DNA of 56,075 nucleotides from Saccharomonospora sp. CUA-673 (lineage in GTDB: Bacteria; Actinomycetota; Actinomycetes; Mycobacteriales; Pseudonocardiaceae): positions 1-56,075 of the forward strand of contig NZ_MKKE01000026.1 of NCBI RefSeq assembly GCF_001942305.1, in the 5' to 3' direction. The notes under the pieces are model-generated. The model was not told the origin of the DNA and did not search any database. It was given only the letters and a program-made list of their open reading frames with translations. Of this stretch, positions 8,174 to 16,620 are shown piece after piece. Every line of letters starts with the position of its first letter. Position 1 is the first letter of the stretch. A program made the position numbers and the translations under genes.

Positions 8174-8676
8174 TGGATGCGGACGTGACCCTCGTGCTCG
8201 ACTTCCTCAACACGGTGGACGTCGAAGAGGACACGGACGTCCTGCGCTCCACCGCCGACTGGCACGTGTGGGCGCACGAACGCACCCTCCGCCCGGACCC
8301 CCTCGACGAGGCGGCACGCGCCCGCCATGCCCTGCGCATCGCAACCGGAGCACCGGAGGCCGCGACGCCGGAGGGTGCCGACGTGCGGGTGCCGGTGGAC
8401 ATCGCACTGAACGCCGCCTGGGACGCGAGTCCGCAGCTCGTCGCCGACACGGCGGTCGCGGCGGTCTACGCCGCGGCGGTGCGCCTGGCGTTCCGGGGCG
8501 TGTGGAACCGGGTGAAGATCTGCCCGGCCGACGACTGCCTGTGGGCGTTCTACGACGAGTCCCGCAACCGCTCCCGCTCGTGGTGCTCGATGAGCGTCTG
8601 CGGCAACCGGATGAAGGCGCGCACGTTCCGTAAACGCGTGGCCGGTGACGGCGACTCCGCGTCCACACACGGTTGA
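8173..8676 (+). CDS. CGNR zinc-finger/ABATE domain protein, putative transcriptional regulator
   Basis: About 167 aa. The N-terminal ABATE domain begins with 'VTLVLDFLNTVDVEEDTDVL' and the C-terminal zinc-finger region contains 'ICPADDCLWAFYDESRNRSR' and 'WCSMSVCGNRMKARTFRKR', giving the C-x4-C ... C-x4-C ligands and the CGNR signature. These proteins are thought to be stress-related regulators. The frame is open from 8122, but GTG 8173, just after a TACACT -10 box, gives the normal family start. Confidence 0.85.
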   Translation: MDADVTLVLDFLNTVDVEEDTDVLRSTADWHVWAHERTLRPDPLDEAARARHALRIATGAPEAATPEGADVRVPVDIALNAAWDASPQLVADTAVAAVYAAAVRLAFRGVWNRVKICPADDCLWAFYDESRNRSRSWCSMSVCGNRMKARTFRKRVAGDGDSASTHG

Positions 8677-8693
8677 CCACAACCCCGCAAACC

Positions 8694-8733
8694 TGTGGAC
8701 AACTACGTGGATAACCCCACCTACTGTGGATAA
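8694..8733. promoter_or_regulatory. Cluster of DnaA-box-like sequences
   Basis: Three 9-mers in one orientation fall within 40 bp: TGTGGACAA (8694-8702, the complement of TTGTCCACA), CGTGGATAA (8706-8714) and TGTGGATAA (8725-8733, the complement of TTATCCACA). A fourth, TTATCCACA, lies at 8129-8137 in the opposite orientation. The first and third are perfect actinobacterial DnaA boxes. The rest of the 8677-8822 gap between the CGNR and DUF445 genes holds no gene. Confidence 0.55.
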
Positions 8734-8822
8734 CCTCCCCCGACCGGGTGGCGCAGACCACACCCCCGGTGGCCCGAACCAACCCCCACCGCACACGCAA
8801 CCGGTGACGCTCCCGTGGGCCG

Positions 8823-10108
8823 CTAGCCGAAGACGAGTTGGGCGAACGTGTAGATGACGAGGCCGGCAAGGCGCCGACGACGGTGCCGTTGATGCGGATG
8901 AACTGCAGGTCGCGGCCGACCTGCAGCTCGACCTTGCGGGCGGTCTCCTCGGCGTCCCACCGGTCGATCGTGTCGGAGATGATCGTGGTGATCTCCCGCG
9001 AGTAGTGCCGCACGACGTACGCCGCGGTGCTCTCGACCCAGCCGTCGACCTTCGCGGCCAGTTCGGGGTCGTTCTGCAGCCGCCCGCCCAACGTCTGCAG
9101 CCCTTCGCGAACCCGCGTGCGCAGCTCGCTGGACGGGTCCTCGGCGGCGGTGAGCAACATGTCCTTCGCGGTCGCCCACGCCGTGCCGATCAGTTTCTGC
9201 ACCTCGGGGTGTTCGACGAGCTGCTGCTTGACGGCGTCGGCGCGCGCCATCGTCTCCGGGTCCTTCTGCAGGTCCTCGGCGAACTCCGTCGCGAACCGGT
9301 CCAGCGCGAGCCGCATCGGGTGGTTGACGTCGGTCTTCACGGCCCACGCGAACGTCAGCACCTCGCCGTAGACCTTGTCGGCGAGCATCGCGTCGACGAA
9401 CCGCGGCGACCACGACGGCGCCCGGTCCGACACGACCCGCAGCACCGTGGCGTGGTTGGTGCGCACCCATTCGTACGCGCGATCGCACATGAGGTCGACA
9501 AATCGATAGTGCGCCCCGTCGAGCAGCACCTGTTCGAGGAGCTTGCCCAGCGGCGGTCCCCACTCGCGTTCGACGACCCTGCGCACGACGGCCTGTTCCA
9601 GCACCGCCTGCACGTCCTCGTCGCGCAGCACGGTCACCGCGCCGCGCACGACCGACGACAGTTCCGCCGTCACCCGCTCGGCGTTCTCCTCGGTGGTCAA
9701 CCACTCACCGGTACGACGGGACACCTCGACGCGGCGCAGTTTGTCGCGCACCACCGGCTCGGACAGGAAGTTGGCGCCGACGAAGTCGCCGAGGCTGTCG
9801 CCGAGCACCTTCTTCTTGTTCGGGATGATCGCCGTGTGCGGGATCTTGATCCCCATCGGATGCCGGAACAACGCGGTGACGGCGAACCAGTCGGCCAGTC
9901 CGCCGATCATGCCCGCCTCCGCGGACGCGCGGACGTAGCCGACCCAGGCCGGCCACCCCTCGCTCTCGGCCCACCGGGCGAGCAGGAACACGACCGCCGC
10001 CCCCAGCAGGAACGCGGCCGACACCCGCTTCATCCGGCGCAGGCTCTGCCGTTTCGCCTCGTCACTGGCGAGCCCGCCGGACGTCACGATGTCACTCGGT
10101 TGCTCCAC
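8823..10108 (-). CDS. DUF445 family membrane protein (one apparent frameshift near the C-terminus)
   Basis: About 430 aa. An N-terminal membrane helix ('AAFLLGAAVVFLLARW') precedes the DUF445 hallmarks 'GMIGGLADWFAVTALFRHPMG' region and 'IPHTAIIPNKKKVLGDSLG', then a long helical domain and a C-terminal membrane helix. The last 15 residues ('GLVIYTFAQLVFG') are in a different frame; one missing base near 8868 explains this, because otherwise the frame runs on for 220 unrelated residues. Start uncertain: GTG 10108 keeps it clear of the divergent aminotransferase; GTG 10150 would overlap that gene by 13 bp. Function unknown; related to YheB/YjiN proteins. Confidence 0.82.
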
Positions 10109-10137
10109 ACCTTCATTGTCCGTGAGGATGTTGCCTC

Positions 10138-11304
10138 GTGCGTCCACCACTCGCCTCCCGCCTCCAGCCGTTCACCTCGACTGTCTTCGCCGAAATGACG
10201 GCGTTGGCCACGCGCACAGGCGCGGTTAACCTCGGCCAGGGCTTTCCCGACACCGATGGTCCCGCGGGAATGCTGGACGCCGTCCGCGACGCGCTGTACG
10301 GCGGGGCGAACCAGTACCCGCCCGGCCCGGGACGTCCCGAGCTGCGGCAGGCGATCGCGCGGCATCGCACGCGCTACGGCCTCGAGTACGACCCGGACAC
10401 CGAGGTGCTGGTCACCGCGGGCGCCACGGAGGCCATCGCGGCGTCGCTGCTCGCCCTGACCGACCGGGGCGACGAGGTCATCGCCATCGAGCCGTACTAC
10501 GACTCCTACGCGGCGGCGATCGCCATGGCCGGCGCCGAGCGGCGCACCGTGTCGCTGGTGTCCGACGGCACCCGGTTCGCCCTCGACGTCGACGCCCTGC
10601 GCGCCGCCGTCACGCCGCGGACCAGGGCGGTGCTGGTGAACTCGCCACACAACCCGACCGGCACCGTGTTCACCCGCGACGAGCTGGCCGCCATCGCGCA
10701 GCTGTGCGTCGAGCACGACCTGATCGCCGTGCAGGACGAGGTATACGAACACCTGACCTTCGACGGCATCGAGCACACGCCGCTGGCCACGTTCCCCGGC
10801 ATGCGCGAGCGCACCGTGTCGATCTCCAGCGCGGGCAAGACGTTCAACTGCACCGGCTGGAAGATCGGCTGGGTGTGCGCATCGCCCGAGCTCGTCGCGG
10901 CGGTGAAGACGACCAAGCAGTTCCTGACGTTCGTCTCCGGCGGGCCGTTCCAGCCCGCCGTCGCGCACGCGCTCGAGCACGAGCTCGACTGGGTCGAACA
11001 GCTGCGGACGTCGCTGGCCGGAAAACGTGACCGGCTCGCGAAGGGCCTGACCGACGCGGGGTTCGCCGTGTGGCCGAGCGCGGGTACGTATTTCGTCTGC
11101 GCCGACGTACGGCCATTGGGGTTCACCGACGCGGGCGATCTCGCGTGGAAACTGCCGGAGCTGGCCGGCGTGGCCGCCGTCCCCGTCAAGGTGTTCACCG
11201 ACCACCCGGACGAGTGGAATCACGTCCTCCGGTTCGCGTTCTGCAAACAGGACGACGTCCTCGACGAGGCCGTGCGACGTCTCCACCAGCTACGTCAGGG
11301 TTGA
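10138..11304 (+). CDS. dapC: PLP-dependent class I/II aminotransferase, DapC-like
   Basis: 388 aa, fold type I. The substrate-binding N-terminus 'NLGQGFPDTDGP', the 'NSPHNPTGTVF' loop, the 'DEVYEHLTF' PLP-ring motif, the Schiff-base lysine in 'SISSAGKTFNCTGWKIGW', and the C-terminal phosphate/carboxylate arginine in 'HVLRFAFCKQD' are all present. It is closest in feel to actinobacterial Rv0858c, assigned as N-succinyldiaminopimelate aminotransferase of lysine/meso-DAP synthesis; kynurenine aminotransferase-type activity is the alternative. It starts with GTG without a clear Shine-Dalgarno site, so it may be leaderless. Confidence 0.8.
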   Translation: MRPPLASRLQPFTSTVFAEMTALATRTGAVNLGQGFPDTDGPAGMLDAVRDALYGGANQYPPGPGRPELRQAIARHRTRYGLEYDPDTEVLVTAGATEAIAASLLALTDRGDEVIAIEPYYDSYAAAIAMAGAERRTVSLVSDGTRFALDVDALRAAVTPRTRAVLVNSPHNPTGTVFTRDELAAIAQLCVEHDLIAVQDEVYEHLTFDGIEHTPLATFPGMRERTVSISSAGKTFNCTGWKIGWVCASPELVAAVKTTKQFLTFVSGGPFQPAVAHALEHELDWVEQLRTSLAGKRDRLAKGLTDAGFAVWPSAGTYFVCADVRPLGFTDAGDLAWKLPELAGVAAVPVKVFTDHPDEWNHVLRFAFCKQDDVLDEAVRRLHQLRQG

Positions 11305-11446
11305 GCGCCGCTCGCCGCGTACCGACCCGCGATCGGCGGAACAACCCACCCCGGTGCTAGAAAGACCGCGGTCGGACCTGCGAAGATGCCGCTGACCAGG
11401 ACCGGCCGGTCCGAGATCGAGGACGACACAGCAGCGGGAGCGTGCG

Positions 11447-12489
11447 ATGCGGGCGACGGGTGGCACAGCCTCCGTGTTCGTCGTGCGCGCGCTTGCGGTC
11501 GTGGCGTTCGCCCTGATGGGCTGGCTGCTCGCGGGCGGTATCGCGACCGCGTCCGATTCCGTGAGCGCGTCCGATTCCGTGAGCCTGTCCGACGAGTCCA
11601 CCGACGTCGTCTCCGGCGCCCTGCACGAGACCCTCGGCGCCGACACCTCCCACGGTTCCGACGCAGCCGACGGCAATGCACCCCACGGCAATGCACCCCA
11701 CGGCCCCATGGCGGCAACCCCCACCGCGGACCCGGTCGCCGCGTCGAGCGCCGCTGCGCCTGCTCCCACGTCGGCTCCCGCATCTGCCCCTGCACCGTCC
11801 CCAGCGCCCGCCGAGTCCGAATCCGCCGACGAGCGGCGGCACCCGCCCCCGCGCCGGAGCCGCCGGCGAACCTGGTCGGCCAGGTGACCGGCACGGTGAA
11901 CCACGTGGTCACGACCGGCACCGAGCAGCTCGGGCGGACGGTCGGCGGAACGGTCGGCGCCGTCACCGACACCGTCGACTCGGTGGCCGCCCCGCTGCGC
12001 CCGCTCGGTCCGGACCTGCCGCTCGGCGGTCCGACCGCACCACCCGAGGCCCCCGACGGCAACGGCACCGGCGACGGGTTCGCGCCCGCGCCGGCACCCG
12101 GCGCGCCGTCCGGACAACCGCTCGCGCCCGCCGCGTCGACGCCGGCACCCGACACCTCCGACCGGGCCGCCGCGGACCGCGCCCACGCGGCGCCCGCACG
12201 GGCCGCCGACGACGCGTCCGAAAAACGAACCACCCCGCCGAAGCCCGCTCCGCAGGGCCAGATCGACGTCCAGAGCTCGCACGGCTCCCCTGCCGCGCCG
12301 ACGTCTCCACCGGCGCCGACGTCGTCGGTGACGGGCTTCGCCCACGACCACTCCCAGAGCCGCGCGGGCCTCGGCGTGCTGCCGACCGCGCCCGCTCCGC
12401 ACACCCTGCTGCCCGGCGGCACGCTCGACGCGTCCGACGTCGACGTCGCCGGCGCGCACCTCGGCCTTCCGCCGACCGCGCCGGACTGA
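11447..12489 (+). CDS. Secreted or membrane-anchored Ala/Pro-rich protein (one apparent frameshift)
   Basis: The N-terminus has a membrane segment/signal peptide ('VVRALAVVAFALMGWLLAGG', about residues 11-31). It is followed by low-complexity Ser/Ala/Pro sequence with short DNA tandem repeats encoding 'SDSVSASDSVS' and 'NAPHGNAPHG'. From about 11837 reading continues in another frame: 'NLVGQVTGTVNHVVTTGTEQ', 'GGTVGAVTDTVDSVAAPLRP', then Pro-rich sequence to 12489. One missing base gives about 347 aa. No enzymatic domain is seen. Similar Ala/Pro-rich exported proteins are common in Pseudonocardiales; function unknown. A hairpin follows the stop. Confidence 0.65.
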
Positions 12490-12501
12490 CCCACCCCGAC
12501 A

Positions 12502-12528
12502 GTCACCGGGGCACGTGTGCCCGGTGAC
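12502..12528 (+). terminator. Hairpin terminator
   Basis: GTCACCGGGGCAC and GTGCCCGGTGAC form a 12-bp stem with one bulged G and a 2-nt loop, 12 bp after the stop of the Ala/Pro-rich exported protein gene. There is no clear U-tract, as is usual for actinobacterial terminators. Confidence 0.6.
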
Positions 12529-12612
12529 GCCGCGTCCAGGCGTTCACGCACGCATCTGCACCGTCACCCGACGATCGCGGTGCGTACACATCTGCACTTC
12601 GGGGTAATCCAC

Positions 12613-12771
12613 ATGTATCGACGACTTCCCGCTCGGCCGACCGCGCCTGGCCGGGACGGGTCCTGGCTCGGGCGCCGCGCTGCCCCCGCGGCGCCCGAGC
12701 CGTGTCCGGGTGCGCGCCGCGTCGTCTCGTTCACCGCGCCGACCGAGGCGACGCCGCCGCTGCGCACCTGA
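12613..12771 (+). CDS. Possible small protein (52 aa), doubtful
   Basis: ATG 12613 opens a 52-codon frame ('MYRRLPARPTAPGRDGSWLG' at the start) whose third positions are mostly G or C, like real genes here. There is no good ribosome-binding site, the product is Arg/Pro/Ala-rich with no known domain, and a perfect 15-bp inverted repeat lies inside it. It may simply be non-coding GC-rich DNA. No other gene is seen in 12529-13001. Confidence 0.25.
   Translation: MYRRLPARPTAPGRDGSWLGRRAAPAAPEPCPGARRVVSFTAPTEATPPLRT
12665..12701. repeat. Perfect 15-bp inverted repeat (stem-loop)
   Basis: GGCTCGGGCGCCGCG (12665-12679) and its exact complement (12687-12701) are separated by 7 nt. The hairpin would be very stable. 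It lies in a 500-bp stretch without a secure gene. It could end transcription from the left or be part of a regulatory RNA. Confidence 0.6.
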
Positions 12772-12847
12772 GCCGCCGGCCCAACCGGCATGGCGAGGGG
12801 CGATGCCGGAACACGGCCGGTGGCGATCGTGCCCGCGTGGCACGTAC

Positions 12848-12918
12848 GAAGCCGGTGCGCTGGATGTCCCGCCGTTTACTGGAGTGACGGCACCCCCAGC
12901 ATCCAGCGCACCGGCTTC
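12848..12918. repeat. Perfect 19-bp inverted repeat with 33-nt loop
   Basis: GAAGCCGGTGCGCTGGATG (12848-12866) and its exact complement (12900-12918) flank 33 nt that contain a smaller stem, GCCGT (12871-12875) with ACGGC (12887-12891). It lies 84 bp upstream of the YczE-like gene. It may be an attenuator or a small structured RNA; no U-tract follows. Confidence 0.65.
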
Positions 12919-13001
12919 TTCATGTCCGCGTCCGGAATCCGGTCCAGTTGCGACACCGATTGGACATGGACCGACCATTCGCCCCGGCGGATAGTGAAAG
13001 A

Positions 13002-13636
13002 GTGGCGACAACCGCGCAGTTCGAACTCGGTCCCGTGTCCGTACGACACGATCCCGCGCGGAGGCTGACGCAGCTGGTCGTCGGGCTGGTGCTGTTCGGC
13101 GCGAGCATGGCGATGATGTCCCGCTCGCTGCTGGGGTTGAACCCGTGGGACGTGCTGCACGAAGGCCTGATGCACCTGACCGGGCTCACGTTCGGCACCG
13201 TGACCGTCGTGACGGCGGTGACGGTGCTGTTGCTGTGGATCCCGCTGCGGCAGCGTCCCGGGATCGGCACGGGCGCCAACGTCGTGCTGATCGCCGTGTC
13301 GGTGGACGCGGTGCGCTGGTTCCTGCCCGCCCAGGAGCACCTGGCGGCGCAGATCCCGCTGCTGCTCGGCGGCATCGTGCTGAACGGCTTCGCGACCGCG
13401 TTGTACGTCGCGCCCGGCTCGGCCCCGGCCCACGGGACGGACTGTTCACCGGCCTCACAGCGCTCACGGGGTTGTCCGTGCGCCTGGTGCGCACGGGCAT
13501 CGAGGTATGCGTGCTGGCCACCGGCTGGCTGCTCGGCGGCACGGTCGGCCTGGGCACCGTGCTGTTCGCGCTGTCGATCGGCCCGTTGGTCCAGCTGTTC
13601 CTGCCGTGGGTCATCTGGCAGCCGCGCCACAACTGA
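13002..13636 (+). CDS. YczE/YitT-like integral membrane protein (one apparent frameshift)
   Basis: About 211 aa with five membrane segments, beginning 'LVVGLVLFGASMAMMSRSLLG' and continuing with the family motif 'GLNPWDVLHEGL'. Near 13418 the frame shifts; the rest, 'DGLFTGLTALTGLSVRLVRT' and 'GTVGLGTVLFALSIGPLVQL', is the conserved C-terminal half of YczE proteins, so one missing base is likely. GTG 13002 follows a TAGTGA -10-like box and may be leaderless; ATG 12966 is an alternative start that adds 12 residues. Function in the family is unknown; transport is assumed. Confidence 0.8.
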
Positions 13637-13647
13637 GCCGGGGCCGC

Positions 13648-14187
13648 TCAGGCCGCCTGCCTGCGCTGCCGCAGAACCGCGTGCAATCGGCGGGGCTGCA
13701 CACCCGCGGCCACCAGAACGTCGGCTGCCGGCCCGGGCACGGTAGCCAGCGCCAACAGCACGTGCTCGGCGCCGATGTGCTTCTCCCGGATTTCCAATGC
13801 CTCGTGCAGGCTCGCTTCGAGCACCCGCTTGGCGTCACCCGCGAACGGGGTGTGCCAGCGCCTCCGTCGGGGATGCCCGGCCAGCACTCCCTGCCCGTGC
13901 TCGTGCTCGACCCGGGCGACCACGGTGTCGACGTCGATACCGAGCTCGGACAACGCGTGCCGGTCGACGTCGCTCAATCCTCCCTGCCGGCGAAGCTCCT
14001 CCACCCGATCGGATACGGCGGCACCGGAAATGTCCAGCGCGCGCAGGACAGCGGCGGCGTCCGCGGTACCGGCGACGGCGGTGAGCAGGTGCAGCGCATC
14101 GACCCGGTGCGCTCCGGTGGATTCGGCTTCCGCGACGGCACCGGACACGGCCTCGCGAGCGCCCTTGGTGAACCGTTCGAACATCAT
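13648..14187 (-). CDS. Clp N-terminal (repeat) domain protein
   Basis: 179 aa holding two Clp-N type repeats: residues 1-70 ('MMFERFTKGAREAVSGAVAE', 'HRVDALHLLTAVAGTADAA') and about 85-165 ('FAGDAKRVLEASLHEALEIR', 'HIGAEHVLLALATV'). This is the substrate/adaptor-binding module of ClpA/ClpC without the AAA+ part. Stand-alone copies may act as adaptors or sensors of damaged protein. The start ATG overlaps the stop of the HTH gene (ATGATG), with GGAGG just upstream, so the two are coupled. Convergent with the YczE-like gene. Confidence 0.85.
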   Translation of the reverse strand: MMFERFTKGAREAVSGAVAEAESTGAHRVDALHLLTAVAGTADAAAVLRALDISGAAVSDRVEELRRQGGLSDVDRHALSELGIDVDTVVARVEHEHGQGVLAGHPRRRRWHTPFAGDAKRVLEASLHEALEIREKHIGAEHVLLALATVPGPAADVLVAAGVQPRRLHAVLRQRRQAA

Positions 14188-14393
14188 TTCCTCCCGTATT
14201 TCTTGTGGACCGCCTGCCGACTCACACCCAGTTCGTCGGCGATCTCCTGCCAGGACCAACCACTCACACGCGCGCTGCGCACCTGCACGGCCTCGAGCTG
14301 TTCGAGCAGCCGCCGCAGGGCCGAAACAGCACGCAGTCCGGTACGCGGATCACGGTCGCCCGCCTGGGAGGCCAGTTCGGTCGCATTCGTCAT
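14184..14393 (-). CDS. Small helix-turn-helix regulator paired with the Clp-N protein
   Basis: 69 aa. The C-terminal half is a compact HTH, 'SWQEIADELGVSRQAVHKKY', of the type often found just before stand-alone Clp-N genes in actinobacteria. The ATG at 14393 lies 6 nt after a -10 hexamer, so the message is probably leaderless. It very likely binds the two GTCAA-N6-TTGAC palindromes on its own promoter, since they cover the -10 and -35 boxes (inference). Confidence 0.85.
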   Translation of the reverse strand: MTNATELASQAGDRDPRTGLRAVSALRRLLEQLEAVQVRSARVSGWSWQEIADELGVSRQAVHKKYGRK

Positions 14394-14396
14394 GAT

Positions 14397-14439
14397 GTCA
14401 ATCTAGATTGACGCCACCTACGTGTCAACCCTTGTTGAC
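14397..14439 (-). promoter_or_regulatory. Strong promoter with two GTCAAY-N4-RTTGAC operators
   Basis: Minus strand: TTGACA (14428-14423), 17-bp spacer, TAGATT (14405-14400), then the ATG at 14393. A perfect 16-bp palindrome, GTCAATCTAGATTGAC (14397-14412), covers the -10 box. A second, GTCAACCCTTGTTGAC (14424-14439), covers the -35 box. Their centres are 27 bp apart. Both also lie just upstream of the divergent PP2C-like gene. Confidence 0.8.
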
Positions 14440-14454
14440 GACTACGGTTCGGGT

Positions 14455-15282
14455 ATGGCTTCCATGCCGCGCATCGAGACGGCCGAGCAGGCAGGTGTCG
14501 CGCTCGACGGCACGCCGCGCCCGTCCGAGGACCGCATCGTGATCGTCGACCGGCTCGGCAGTCCGCACTCCGGTGCCGTGGGGTCCGGTGCCGGCGAGTC
14601 CGGCGCTGTGGCCGTGCTGGACGGTGCGACCGAGCAGCGACCCGGTCTGCCCAGCGGCGGCTGGTACGCGGAGCGGTTGGCCGAGCGGCTGCGGGCTGCG
14701 CTGGTCGCGCGGCCGGACGCGGCGCTGACCGACGTGCTGGCCTGCGCGATCGCCGAGGTGGCCGCCGCGCACGACCTCACACCGGGCGCCAGCCCGTCGA
14801 GCACCGTGGCCATCGCGCGGTGGACGTCCGAGCGCGTCGAGGCGCTCGTGCTCGCCGACAGCCCCGTGGTCGCGTTCGGCGACTTCGGCGTGCACGCCGT
14901 CATCGACGATCGCCTCGCCCGACTGGGCGCCGAGGGCAAGCTGCGCAGCCTCGAGGCGGTCGCCCGGGTCCGCAACCACGAGGGCGGGTTCTGGGTCGCC
15001 GAGGCCGATCCGTCGGCGGCCGCCCAGGCGGTGCTGGCCGACTGGCCGCGCGCCGAGGTGGACACCCTGATCCTCGCGACGGACGGCGTGTCGACCGGCG
15101 TCGACGACTATCACCTCTTCGGTTGGGCCGAGGTCCGTGACCGCTGCCGCTCGTCGGGGCCCTCGGCCGTACTGGACACGGTCCGTACGGCCGAACGCGT
15201 GGACGCCGACCGCACGCGGTGGCCGCGCGGCAAGGTCCACGACGACCAGGCGTTGGTCGTGGTCGAGTTCGGCGCCGCGTAG
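14455..15282 (+). CDS. PP2C-like protein phosphatase domain protein
   Basis: About 275 aa. PPM/PP2C metal-site patterns are recognisable: 'ALDGTPRPSEDRIVIVD' (first Asp site), 'VAVLDGATEQR' (DG motif), 'ALVLADSPVVAFGDFGVHAV' and 'ILATDGVSTGVDDY' followed by a late 'HDDQALVVVEF'. It is a divergent single-domain Ser/Thr phosphatase or a phosphatase-like protein. ATG 14455 is taken as start because the earlier GTG 14422 lies inside the operator region. It is divergent from the HTH/Clp-N operon and may share its control. Confidence 0.75.
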   Translation: MASMPRIETAEQAGVALDGTPRPSEDRIVIVDRLGSPHSGAVGSGAGESGAVAVLDGATEQRPGLPSGGWYAERLAERLRAALVARPDAALTDVLACAIAEVAAAHDLTPGASPSSTVAIARWTSERVEALVLADSPVVAFGDFGVHAVIDDRLARLGAEGKLRSLEAVARVRNHEGGFWVAEADPSAAAQAVLADWPRAEVDTLILATDGVSTGVDDYHLFGWAEVRDRCRSSGPSAVLDTVRTAERVDADRTRWPRGKVHDDQALVVVEFGAA

Positions 15283-15408
15283 GCCCGGCCGGGACCGGGA
15301 GGACACCGCCCGAACCGCGGATCTCCCCTGCGCACACCCGCCACCTCAGGGTGAATTCAGGGTTTTACCCGGAACACACATGCGTGCCCGATGCGATGAA
15401 ATACACGT

Positions 15409-16143
15409 ATGTCAGCCCCGCGGTCACAGGTCGAAACCAGAGCGCACGCCGCCGATCTCGCGCGCACCCGCGCGTGGACGGTCGCGGCGGGCGCCGGCCT
15501 GTGCTGGGGGCTGTTCACCCTGGTGATGCTGCATATCGTCAGCTCGTTCGACCCGTTGACCGACCCGCTCAGCCGCTACGCGTTCACCGACCGCGGAAGC
15601 GGCATGCTCGAGGCGAGCCTGCTGTCGGTGGCGGTGGGCGTGATCGCCGTCCGCGGTGCGCTCGTGTCGTCGGGACTGCCGATGACCAGGACGACGTCGA
15701 CGCTCGTCTACGCCACGTCGACCGGCATGGTGACGGCTGTGCTGTTCCCGGCGACGTTCAGTCCGGAGATCGACCCGCTCAGCGGACGGATCCACCAGTA
15801 CGCCAGCGTCGTGGCGTTCGCCAGCATGCCGGCGATCGCCTGGTCGCTGTTGGAGGTCGTCCGCTCGACGCGGACCCTCGACAGGGTCGCGACGGCATTG
15901 GCGTGGCTGCTGCGCATCGCGGTCGTCAGCCTCGCCGCGTTCGCCGTCAGTTACGTCGCGGACAGACTCGCCCCCTGGCCGGTTTTCGGCACTCTCGCCG
16001 AAACCCTGCCGGTGGGTTTCACCCAACGCCTCGTTTTCGTGGTGGATTTCTGTCTGCTGGGCGTGCTCCTCGTGGCGGCGATGCAGGCGGCTCGAGCACG
16101 GTCACCCGAGACTCACCACGCCCGTAACACCCGCCAAGCCTGA
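15409..16143 (+). CDS. DUF998 family membrane protein
   Basis: 244 aa with about six membrane segments, for example 'AAGAGLCWGLFTLVMLHIVS' (about 26-45), 'LLSVAVGVIAVRGALV', 'VVAFASMPAIAWSLLEV' and 'LVFVVDFCLLGVLLVAAM'. The 'SFDPLTDPLSRYAF' start and the 'DPLSGRIHQYAS' loop fit DUF998. Function is unknown. The upstream gap 15283-15408 holds only its promoter region; a GATGAAATACACG stretch just before the ATG is AT-rich for this genome. Confidence 0.75.
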   Translation: MSAPRSQVETRAHAADLARTRAWTVAAGAGLCWGLFTLVMLHIVSSFDPLTDPLSRYAFTDRGSGMLEASLLSVAVGVIAVRGALVSSGLPMTRTTSTLVYATSTGMVTAVLFPATFSPEIDPLSGRIHQYASVVAFASMPAIAWSLLEVVRSTRTLDRVATALAWLLRIAVVSLAAFAVSYVADRLAPWPVFGTLAETLPVGFTQRLVFVVDFCLLGVLLVAAMQAARARSPETHHARNTRQA

Positions 16144-16325
16144 AACGACAGCACGTACACAGGCGGCTACCTGATCACCGCGCAGCGACATCGGCCTGCA
16201 CTGTCTACTTCGGACCTCAGTTGTCCATGGCACATTTTCCGGCCGATTCGGAAACACAACGTGTGTCTCGCGCGTTTAACGGGTAGCTGCTGCACGCAGC
16301 CGGACACGATTTTGGGGAGTGAACC

Positions 16326-16535
16326 GTGAACGCACACAGCCCGACCGCACCGACCCAGAACCCGCAGCCGTCGCTCCCTCGCGTGGACGAACCGGACGCC
16401 GACCAGCGTCGTCGTGCCGTGCGCGCGATCGCCTCCGCAGCGAAGGACGCCGACGACGCCGCCATGCTTCTGGAAGCCCTGGGCCTGGAGGCCGAGGAGG
16501 GCCGCACCACGCTGCCCACGCAGCGTGACCAGTGA
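16326..16535 (+). CDS. Small conserved actinobacterial hypothetical protein
   Basis: 69 aa, GTG start with GGGGAGTG upstream. The N-terminal 25 residues are Pro-rich and disordered; the rest is a single helical hairpin, 'DADQRRRAVRAIASAAKDAD', then 'AAMLLEALGLEAEEG'. No function known. The 180 bp before it hold an AT-richer promoter region. A CAGGGT hexamer repeated three times lies at 16589-16606, between this gene and the convergent Cys-rich gene. Confidence 0.6.
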   Translation: MNAHSPTAPTQNPQPSLPRVDEPDADQRRRAVRAIASAAKDADDAAMLLEALGLEAEEGRTTLPTQRDQ

Positions 16536-16620
16536 CACCAGTGACCAGGTCAGCGGTGTGGGCAGTGATGCCGGTGACGTGGCAGCGACAGGGTCAGGGT
16601 CAGGGTCACTGACAGGGTCG

